DNA of 64,000 nucleotides. Origin: Sternotherus odoratus. Lineage: Eukaryota > Chordata > Testudines > Kinosternidae. The translations under genes and the position numbers were made by a program. Below, piece after piece: positions 55,669 to 64,000 of the stretch. Under the pieces are notes generated by a model. The model did not search any database. It saw only the letters and a list, made by a program, of their open reading frames with translations, and had not been told where the DNA came from. The DNA lies in contig JAVMKO010000006.1 of NCBI GenBank assembly GCA_032164245.1, forward strand, positions 263,001 through 327,000, given 5' to 3'. Numbering within the stretch: position 1 is the first letter of the stretch; every line of letters starts with the position of its first letter.

Positions 55669-57292
55669 ATGGAGGGAACCCTGCAGTGGCTCGTAGAGCA
55701 GCAAAAGCAGACCCAGCAGGCCATGCATGCCTTGCAACAAACCCACCTGGAGATGCAACAGGCTCAAGCCGAGCAGCAGAAGACGCTGCAGGACTTTATG
55801 AAGGAGCAAGCAAAGACCCAGGCAACTCTCCTGCAACACCTGGTGAGTCCAGTGGCAGGAGAGGGCATGCGGCCGCCGGGCTGGGGACTCTGTAAGATGA
55901 GCCCGGCGGATGACCCCGATGCTTTCCTGGGGACTTTCGAGAGGGTGGCCACCACAGCCGGGTGGGAGCGGACCACCTGGGCCCTCCGGCTTGCTCCCTA
56001 CCTTGCGGGCGAAGCCCAGGCGGCCTATATGACCCTGGGGAATGCAGAGGCCCGAGACTTTGATATTGTGAGAGCAGCCATCTTGGACTGGGTCAGTTTA
56101 TCACCGGAGAAATACCGACAGAAGTTCCGGGCGGCCCGCTGGACGCAGGCGGTGCAGCCCCGGGCGTTTGCCCAGAGGCTGAGAGACTGGGCGACGCGTT
56201 GGCTGAGGCCGGAGGCCCGGTCAGGGGAGGAAATCATGGACTCCCTGATCTTGGAGCAGTTTTTGCTCAGCCTCCCCGAGACTGTCCGTACCTGGGTCAG
56301 GAGGCACCAGCCGGAGATGGTGGAGTCTGCGGTGCGCCTGACCGAGGAATACGTGGAGGCAGAAGGACCTTGGGGAGAAGACCGACCGCGACGGGTCCGG
56401 GATTTGGGGCGTCGGCCCATGGACTCCCCCACAGCAAAAGGCAAAGGGACTGATGGGGAGCCCAGGGGGGGCGCCAGGAAGAGTGGCCCGGCTTACCTGC
56501 TGGCAGTGTGGGAAGCCAGGGCATATTAAGAGGGACTGCCCAGCCATGGACTGTGGCTACACCGATTGGTGTGGGTGGACCGAGGTTTGGGGGCGGAAAC
56601 CGCATAAGGGGATACCCACTCTGCGGGTACAGGTGGGGAGGAAGTCCCAACCGGGGGTAGTGGATTCAGCCTCCTCCTGTACGCTCGTCCGCAGGGCGTT
56701 GGTACGCCCCGAGTGGCTGATCCCAGGGGCTACCATGGACTTACAGTGTGTCCACGGGGACAGGAAGTCCTGTCGGGTGGCCCAGGTCCCCCTGGAAATC
56801 AGCGGCCGATTCCGCTGGAAGCGGGTCGGGGTGCCAGAGGGGTTACCTTGCCCCGTAATCATTGGGCGGGACTGGGGTCCGGTGGGAGGTATGAGGCCCC
56901 GGGCTGCCCCAAGGCCGGGCGTGAGAACCCGTACGGGGGGTTTGGCCAAGGGAAGGGGCGGGTCTCAGCCCAATAACCCAGCGAAGGGCCTAGCCAGCCC
57001 TGAACATCAGGGATTAGGGCAGGAGGTGAGCTCCACGGAGGAAGCCCCGAGCTCCTGTGAGAGCCAGGAGGAAATTGAGGCCGGGGAAGTTGCCCTGTGT
57101 GATGAGGCGCCATGCGAGTGGTGTGAGCGCCGAAGGGCACAGGGGCGGCCGATACCCTGCCTCTATTGTGCAAGGCTGGAGGTAGGGCTCTCTGCCTCAG
57201 CCGAGAGGGAAGCTGAGGCAGAAGAGGCTGGCCCTAGCCCCGAAAAGCAGGGGGGCAATAATCCACAACCCCGGACCGGGCGCCGCCGGTGA
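55669..57292 (+). pseudogene. Gag-protease-like polyprotein with SCAN-like domain, one frameshift
   Basis: Frame 1 (55669-56529) is uninterrupted from the coiled coil through the capsid-like region and the full SCAN-like domain (residues about 160-245). It has Trp where copy 1 has the TAG stop. A G-run length change near 56460-56472 shifts the frame. The second frame (56453-57292) carries the CCHC knuckle CWQCGKPGHIKRDC, the protease-like segment with VVDSASSCTLV and VIIGRDWGP, and only one CxxC module (CEWC...CLYC). A 126-base in-frame block present in copy 1 (16712-16837) is absent, as is a further C-terminal block. Copies 1 and 2 are therefore broken at different points. Confidence 0.88.
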
Positions 57293-57338
57293 AAGGGGAA
57301 ATATTGAAGGGTCCGAGCCAGCCCGATGGGGCTAGGCT

Positions 57339-57351
57339 AAGGGGGGAGGTG
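57339..57351 (+). promoter_or_regulatory. Polypurine tract, copy 2
   Basis: AAGGGGGGAGGTG immediately before the 3' LTR, identical to copy 1. Confidence 0.8.
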
Positions 57352-57787
57352 TGTGGCAGAGTGCTGGCCAAGAGTGCCTGAGCCAGCCCTGCGGGCCCTT
57401 TAAGAGGGAGCAGAAACCTGCAAACCTCCCTTGCAGAGAAGGCTAATTAGCCACCTGGGCTGCAGAGGGCTCAGGTTTGATGAGTGGTACCTGGCAGCCT
57501 CCTCAGGGGGATAAAAGGCCTGCCAGGAAGCAAGCCCAGTGTGGTGGGGATGGTATAGAGTGTGGTGTGGTTTAAGTGATTCAGAGCTGTGGGTTTGAGC
57601 TATTCAAGAGTTGCAAACTGTAAGCTGGAGTATACAGAGTCTGTGGAGCTGTGAGCTGTATACTGGAGGACTGGACAAGCTGTATGTATTGGTGGTGGGG
57701 CCTGCACTGTGAATAAAGAGCACTGTTGGGAGCAAAGAAGGGTTTCCTGCCTGTGTTCCTGAGAGGGTGAGAGAGCGATCTGCCACA
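57352..57787 (+). repeat. 3' LTR of SCAN-Gag element copy 2
   Basis: 436 bp, a near-identical direct repeat of 55179-55615 including the subfamily-specific block. High similarity suggests recent insertion. Confidence 0.92.
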
Positions 57788-57791
57788 ATAC

Positions 57792-58895
57792 CCTACATGT
57801 TCCCCAGTAAGAGGTACGGATACATAACCCGAAATGATATTCAATTAATCACCTTTTACCATTTGTTTCTGCTATCATGGTTTGCCCCCTTTATCTCTTT
57901 GTTCTTAGCACACACATTGCAGGTACTAAGTGACATGAAGACATCTCCTAGGTTTGTGTGGGTAACTTCTTTCTTCTTGCCAGGAATAAATTGTCCTGAT
58001 ACTGACAGTTTTCATATGTGCTCAACCCAGGGCTTACGTCAGCTAATGTGATGGGATATTTCACATTAGTGTACAGGTTATAACAAAGTTACAGGCCAAC
58101 AAGAGCTATAACTACTATAGTAATACTTAATAAAACACATACTCAAATGCTTGAACAATATATTGTGGGTAATATTATCAGCATAATATATATCTATGCT
58201 AGCCACCATATATTAGTCAACAGCTCTAACCCTGAAATACAACAATTTGTACATCTCTGAGGCAGACAGAATGAACGACTGGATCTGTAGAGAGAAGCCA
58301 AGGAATCCATGAGTTCAGGAGAAGGTTTAGACTGAGTTTTATGGCTGTTTCCTTTAACAGATAAGGAAAGCATGGGATGGGGTAAGTTGGATCTTCACTT
58401 GAGTGTGTATATCTCAGCAATAGGGTGGAACTGGTGCCTAATTACAGTGTCCATTAGATCATCATTGACCTTCCAGGCTAATAGCCAACTTTTACATCCA
58501 TTAGATATTCAGAACTTACTTAAATTCTTTCCTCACCCAGATACGGGCTTAGTATCTTAGCTATTCCAGAGGGATAGTGATCACAGATGGGTACACCTTT
58601 GCAAGTACAATGGACTACTTGACCATCACCCTTCCAATACCTTGGCTGCATGGCTGGATGCAGTAGGGTTGTAGCTGGGGGTCTGCACAACAGTAACCCC
58701 AACTGCACAGTTTTACTGCTACTTTGGCCAGGGCTTGGATTTGTTTTTGTTCAGGGCTTGGATTTGTTTTGCAAATAAACATTCAATATACCCTAAGTTT
58801 GTCACAATGGCTCTTGGACCCACCACCAAGAATCAAAACGTGCTACCACCAACTTCAACACTACATGAGCCAGAGCAAAAGTTTCATATATAGAT
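57792..58895. other. Unassigned AT-rich DNA
   Basis: No gene recognised. The first ~100 bases may continue the old LTR suggested at 54860-55178. Confidence 0.4.
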
Positions 58896-59339
58896 GATCC
58901 ACAGAATTTCTGGAATTCATTCTCCTAGAGCCAATGGGCCTGAAGGGACCATTCTCCAACAAGTTCTTGGAATGAATTGGAGATCATTTTTTATTTCAGA
59001 AGGTGTAGAAAGCAACTAAGGGAGAGGCTGTTCTAGGTTTGATTCTGACAAATATGAAGAAACTGGTTCAGAACTTGAAAGTGGAAGCCAGCTTGGATGA
59101 AAGTGATCATTAAATGGTAGAGTTTATGATTCTAAGGAATGGTAAGAGAGAGAACAGCAAAATAAAGACAATGGATTTCAAGAAGGCAGACTTCAGCAAA
59201 CTCAGGGAGTTGGTAGGTAAGATCCCATGGGAAGCAAGTCTAAGGGAAAAAAAGAATTTGAGAGAGTTGGCAGTTTTTCAAAGGGACATTATTAAGGGCA
59301 CAACAACAAACTTTCCCATTGTATAGGAAACATAGGAAG

Positions 59340-60525
59340 TGTCAGGATTGCCTCCCCATTCTGAACTCTAGGGTAAAGATGTGGGGACCCACATGAAAAA
59401 AAAAGAATAACCCCCCAAGCTTATTTTACCAGCTTAGGTTAAACCTTTTTCCCCAGAACACAAACTTCTCCTGTGTCTGGACTTGGTTCACTGCACTGCC
59501 GCCACCACCAAACTAATCCCACAAAACAATGGGTTTGGGTAGTTTGGGACCCTTCCTAAAAAAACCCTCAAATCTATCCCCTTTACCTGGGAGAGGCTTG
59601 AGAAAAAAAACCTCACTTTTCCTGTGAGACTTTTCATGATTCAAAGCCTGAATCTGCACAATGGAAAACAGTCAGATTCTTAAAAAAAAGATTTTAATTA
59701 AAGAAAAAGAAAGGAATAAATCCCTTGTACAGAAATCAATAGAAAAACCCACTTGCATCACACCAGCATCACAAAGGACTGACCCCTCCCTAGCCAAGTT
59801 CTTCCACTGCTGGATGGCTGCTGAACCTTACAGCAGTGGACCCCAACCTTTTTATCGCCGCGGACCGGTCAACGCGGGCGAGTCAATGCTTGCGGCCCGG
59901 GGGGTGATTTTAATTTTTACCTTTCTGCGGCGGACCATGGTATGTCCGCCGAAAAGCCGCCGAATTCAGTTGATCACCTTAATTTTCTTTTGATTCGGCG
60001 GGGCGGGCTCTTGTATGTCCGCCGAAAAGCCGCCGGATACAGAACGGAAGCCGCCGGATGCGGAAGGGAAGGCGGACCGGAAGGGAAGGCGGCCGATGCG
60101 GAGGGGGAAGCCGCCGGATGCGGAAGGGAAGGCGGCCCGGAGGGGAACGCGGCCGCGGCCCGGTACCGATTGCTCCACGGACCGGTACCGGTCCGCGGAC
60201 TGGGGGTTGGGGACCACTGCCTTACAGTATAAAGACACACAAGGTTAATTTCCAAGTGATATAATTCAAGCATAACACTTACTGCTGAACTTGACTTGTT
60301 AGACTTGTTAGACAATTATAGCTAGGTAGAGTAAAAGACAGGTGTGGTTCATCCCATAGCCGGAGAAGAACAGAACGAGAGAGATAAACCGAAACTAAAA
60401 CTCTCTTTGTCTTCGAGGTTGATTAGCATCTCCGGTTCCTATTGGTCCCTATCCCACTTTCAGATTACCATTAGTTTACCCCTTACAGGTAAACAGTAAT
60501 TCTAGGCTACTTTATACTTATGACA
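59340..60525 (+). mobile_element. Solo LTR in CR1, itself carrying a hAT MITE
   Basis: Starts TGTCAGGATTGCC and ends ACTTATGACA, with perfect 5-bp target duplication GGAAG (59335-59339 and 60526-60530). AATAAA at about 59716 could be the polyadenylation signal. About 790 bp remain after subtracting the hAT MITE and one target duplication. No internal region remains. Confidence 0.86.
59834..60219. mobile_element. hAT MITE (386 bp), perfect 8-bp target duplication, innermost of nest
   Basis: Ends CAGTGGACCCCAACC and complement CAGTGGTCCCCAACC. The target duplication CCTTACAG is perfect (59826-59833 and 60220-60227). The interior is CpG-rich with repeated CCGGATGCGGAAGGGAAGGC units, and the motif GCCGAAAAGCCGCCG occurs twice (about 59949 and 60021). 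No transposase. It is the youngest of the three nested elements. Confidence 0.93.
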
Positions 60526-60989
60526 GGAAGTATGGCAAGAGACCACCCTGGTTTAACCAGGAGATCTTCAGTGGTCTGGAAAAAAAAAGAAGTCCTCCAC
60601 AAAGTAGAAACTAGGTCACATTATATTCTTTCTTTGTAGACAAACACCACAAGCACGTAGTGACAAAATTAGAAAGGCCAAGGTGCACACACACAAAAAG
60701 ATTCAACTAGCTAGGGACATAAGGTGTAGCAAAAAAACATTCTACAAATACATTAGAAGCAAGAGGAAGACCAACTACAGATAACTCAACAATTACTCAA
60801 CTAGAGGGGAAAAACAATAATAAAAAATGTGGAAATGGCAGAAGTACTAAATGACATTTTTTGTTCCAGTTTTCACTAAAAAGGTTAGTAGCGATTGGAC
60901 ATCTAACATAATGAATACCAGTGAAGATGAGGAAAGATCAGAGCAGAGGCTAAAATAAGGAAAGAACAAGTTAAAAATTACTTACATAA

Positions 60990-61568
60990 GTTAGACATCT
61001 TTATGTCTATGCATCTTTACGAGGAGTCTACGGAACAGGCAAGCCATAGATTTTTTTTTGGCCCAGTAATTCTCCACTGGTTCCAACTCTGTGGGGCAGG
61101 GGGGACTCTGGGGTTTGAGTCTGTCTGGGATATAATCAGGCTGAAATGCTCTGAACATTTTGTTAAATATCTTCCTGTTCTGACTCAGTGGAACAGGAAT
61201 CCCAGATCCCTGCTCTTTGACTGCTCAAGGGGAGTCTGGTCATCTGCACGTCCTGTGCTGACATACATGACCAGTAGTGTGCAGGGTGTTGAAGGAAAGC
61301 ATGCTCCTTACTGTGTTTATCACGTGACACTGATCCTTGGCTTTGGGCCCAGGTGATGCCGCTATCAACGGAAGGGGGGGGGGGAAGAGCTTGAACCTTT
61401 GGGGTGCAGTGATCCTGGAAAGAATGGGATCATTTTAATTCCCCCAGACACGGGGACTCATTCATATGCAGAGATTTTTGTGCAGTAACACAGACTCAAA
61501 ACCATGTCAGACCATTGGCTTTATGGGGAATCTTTGACTAGCCAGACTTTTAAAAATATAAAAAAATA
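60990..61568. other. Unassigned DNA
   Basis: No gene recognised. A 117-codon ORF (61003-61356) shows no domain. A G run lies near 61374. Confidence 0.4.
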
Positions 61569-61569
61569 T

Positions 61570-61758
61570 AAATGGAGATATACCAATCTCCTAGAACTGG
61601 AAAGACCTTGAAGGTCATCGAGTCCAGTCCCCTGCCTACACTAGCAGGATCCGCCTGCCTACACTAGCAGGATTGCCCTAAATGGCCCCCTCAAGGATTG
61701 AACTCACAACCCTGGGTTTAGCAGGCCAATGCTCAAACCACTGAGCTATCCCCCCAAC
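61570..61758 (-). mobile_element. tRNA-derived SINE, copy 3
   Basis: Same family as 40605 and 40858 and same orientation. Like copy 1 it has the CCTGCCTACACTAGCAGGAT word twice, so the two belong to one subfamily. It lacks about 40-50 bases of the middle (the GAGTACTGTCCCCTGACAG block). Confidence 0.85.
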
Positions 61759-61759
61759 C

Positions 61760-64000
61760 CCATTTGTTATGTATGTTCGAGGCAGATTAACATACTGAAG
61801 TTTATTGCTTCAATGTAACCGAAACTATTCCCTAATGTGATAATCTAACGATCACCTTCTCTTACAGAAATAACAGTTTATGCTATAAATCTTTATACGT
61901 GCATGGGCATGTCAAATTCCCTCAAGTACTGTGTATGGATTTATAGAAATAAATTAATTGCTTTCATAATGATTAATGCGGTTTGGAATGTAATCATTAT
62001 TCAACCTTCCAGATAGCCTATCTTGTGAACTTCATTTCAGATAATGAATATTTATAATGGTTTCATTCTAATCTTTAAAAAAATGCAAAGACAATGTTCC
62101 TTTAAAAATGTATGATAATCCCTGCAATCATTGTTATGCAAATCAGTTTACTGTTAATTTGGTTATACTCAATCTTTCTAATTATCACATTCATGACTGC
62201 AGTGCAAACAGTTTGAATGGATCAACTAGGATTATTAGAAATTCTTGTCAATAGTCACTCAGCCATGACACCATTATGGATTTATTAAGCAAACTCACAA
62301 GGAAATTAAATTTATGAACAAGAAATTACAAAACAAATTACAGACAGTATAGAGCTGATCATGCAACCTGCATCACTGCCACATTATGAGCCAATTTTTA
62401 ATTAAACCCATAAGAAATCTACAAACCGATTCCGCAACAGAGAATGACAGTGAACAGAACATTCGTCCTCCCAGATTTTGTCTCTGTGCCAATTCCATCA
62501 TGTTTATTGATAAAATCATTTCAATATTTTAATAAAATTATAGAGCCATCAAAATTGAACAGAGAGATTTGCTTCCATTGCCCCATCTCCCTTCTTCCAA
62601 GTGACTTTCACTCTTTCCCAGCTTCTAGAAGCTTATTTCTTTCCATTGTCTCCTGAAACCCTCCTCTCTGCAAGTCCCTTTTTCTCTCTCTGCTTCCAAT
62701 GAAAGTTCCCAGCCACTAGCCATCCAGTGCATGATGTCTGTGCTTTCCTCGTCACTATCTGTCCAGGACTTCCACCAGTCTCCACGACAAGCTTCTTCTT
62801 TCCTGTCCCTGCCACTAACGGGTTCAAAACTGACACTACAGTTATCACCACTGCATTTCAGCAGGGTGACCAGATACGAGCTTTTGCACCACGTGAGTTG
62901 CTAAAATGGCCCTTAAGGAGGTAGCAGTAATTCATAGACGCTTCTTCCTCCCATATCGCTGTACAAGCCATTCAAGTTAGTTTTCAGCTGTGCTGGAAAG
63001 AGTTCAGCTGATACAAACGTGCCTTATTTCATTTTCTCAGGTGACAATGCTCTAGGAGAACGTCTGATATGTGTGGGTTGCATACGAGAGTGTGTGATGC
63101 CGCAAACATTTACAAATGCACACCTGAACATTTCATATGGTGTGGTACACTTTGAAACAAGTTCCTCAGAATTACATTAGGCCACTTACAAATGCAAATA
63201 GTAAATCAAATCCTAGTGCTCACGGATGTGCTCTGAGTCCAAGCAGAGGAAGCAGTGTCAGGTCTGACTGATTTCATGGAAGATTTATAAACAACATCTG
63301 TTGTTTGGAAGGAGTGAAACAGAAGTAGCTGTGGAGTTTGCAGTCTTAAGGTTAATGCTTTAAGTTTTTAGAAGTTGTTGGTTATATATTAAAAATGGAA
63401 AGGTTCTGAGTCAATGTGTGCAAACTAATGGAATTAAGGTTTTAATCGTGTTTAATTACTCCTCTCCAGGATGTATTTGCTGCAAAATGGTCTTTTCTCC
63501 TGTAAATGTCATTTCCTGCTAATGTCAGGCTTTACTGACAGTGCCTGCACAGTGACAATAATGAGAGTAGACACCTATGTCAACCGAGCTAGTAAATATG
63601 CTAATGGTATCGGGTGATTGAACTTGAGTTTTAGACTTTGGGTATAAATATTAATGATGGCTTGCATTTCATTAGCAATTCTCTGGTTTCAGCTGCACTC
63701 TGTTTCCAGGGGCCATGGGAGTCTGGAAAAAGTTTACATGATACTCTGTGAGTTATCTAATTAATCATTGATTCATTAGATTTTAACCTCTTTCTGCTCA
63801 TGAAATGGGTTTGGGAAGATAAAAAAATTCTCAATGTAGTCATTAGTGAATATCCCCATGATAATTTTGAGTATTTTTTCTCGCCTCGTGAATAATTTTC
63901 TGCAAACACTCAGACTTTGAAATCCAGGCAGTTCTGATTAATTTCAGAAGTCAAGTGAAATTGTTTCTGTTCCTTGAATGAATGACTTCTATAACTGTAT
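61760..64000. other. Repeat-poor AT-rich DNA, no gene recognised
   Basis: Over 2.2 kb without a named repeat. It has several TAAT/ATTA clusters and one perfect octamer ATGCAAAT at 62136-62143. The ORFs (70 codons or fewer) lack domains. It could be ordinary intron or intergenic DNA, or contain conserved regulatory sequence. Confidence 0.4.

Larger units (their letters stand above)
55179..57787 (+). mobile_element. Complete non-autonomous Ty3/gypsy-type LTR retrotransposon with SCAN-Gag, copy 2
   Basis: LTRs 55179-55615 and 57352-57787 start TGTGGCAG and end GCCACA. Perfect 4-bp target duplication ATAC (55175-55178 and 57788-57791). The primer-binding site at 55618-55635 and polypurine tract at 57339-57351 are identical to copy 1. 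The interior again encodes only the Gag/protease-like protein. Compared with copy 1 it lacks two blocks near the C-terminus but keeps both priming sites, so it moved as a defined element. Confidence 0.93.
58900..60985 (+). mobile_element. CR1 ORF2 internal fragment hosting a solo LTR and a hAT MITE
   Basis: Left part to 59339 encodes the endonuclease-RT linker (VEFMILRNGKRENSKIKTMD, FKKADFSKLRELVGKIPWE). The sequence resumes at 60526 with YAKRPPWFNQEIFSGL-type text and runs to about 60985. No RT motif is present, so both ends are truncated. The intervening 1.19 kb is a later insertion. Confidence 0.85.

Noticed and set aside
61003..61356. 117-codon ORF as a possible host exon
   Set aside because: No recognisable domain or splice context, and similar lengths arise by chance elsewhere in the window.

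Overview
The window looks like non-coding nuclear DNA of a non-avian reptile, most likely a turtle. This rests on repeat content: CR1 LINEs of several ages are by far the commonest repeat, a tRNA-headed SINE resembles those of cryptodiran turtles, and there are many hAT and TA-flanked MITEs and Ty3/gypsy-type LTR elements. No Alu, L1 or B1/B2 sequence was seen. No host protein-coding exon, rRNA gene or functional tRNA gene could be supported. Every ORF with recognisable protein homology belongs to a retroelement.

Layout. 1-9.7 kb: mostly unassigned DNA with CR1 fragments (1.1-1.4 and 2.2-3.3 kb), a MITE-like repeat (4.0 kb) and a TA-flanked Tigger/pogo-like element whose interior is a 47-bp GC-rich minisatellite (7128-8119). 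9.7-14.2 kb: an (AG)n tract, nested CR1s with a tRNA-Ser-like pseudogene beside them, and a long CR1 (11.5-13.4 kb) carrying a hAT MITE. 14.66-17.54 kb: a complete, pol-less LTR retrotransposon encoding a Gag with SCAN-like capsid domain, CCHC knuckle, protease-like segment and Cys-rich tail. 17.6-24.8 kb: an old CR1 and repeat-poor DNA. 24.8-28.3 kb: a young CR1 with a 406-codon ORF, a GC-rich repeat, and an old CR1 split by a solo LTR. 28.3-36.5 kb: mostly unassigned, with MIR-like SINE remnants, one hAT MITE and a possible RTE fragment. 36.5-44.1 kb: CR1, a second TA-flanked MITE with a GC-rich core, a palindromic repeat, a minisatellite, two adjacent tRNA-SINEs, a frameshifted gypsy gag fossil, a Tigger remnant and the second minisatellite-bearing Tigger-like copy. 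44.4-51.2 kb: several CR1s, including a head-to-head pair, and a 500-bp hAT MITE with perfect target duplications. 55.18-57.79 kb: the second SCAN-gag LTR element. 58.9-61.0 kb: a three-level nest, hAT MITE inside solo LTR inside CR1. 61.6-64 kb: a third tRNA-SINE, then repeat-poor AT-rich DNA.

How the parts relate. The elements are a layered record of insertions. Target-site duplications (4 bp for the two complete LTR elements, 5 bp for two solo LTRs, 8 bp for four hAT MITEs, TA for Tigger-like and related MITEs) fix many boundaries to the base. The most unusual items are the matched pair of pol-less SCAN-gag elements, and a core motif shared by three DNA-transposon families that have unrelated terminal repeats.
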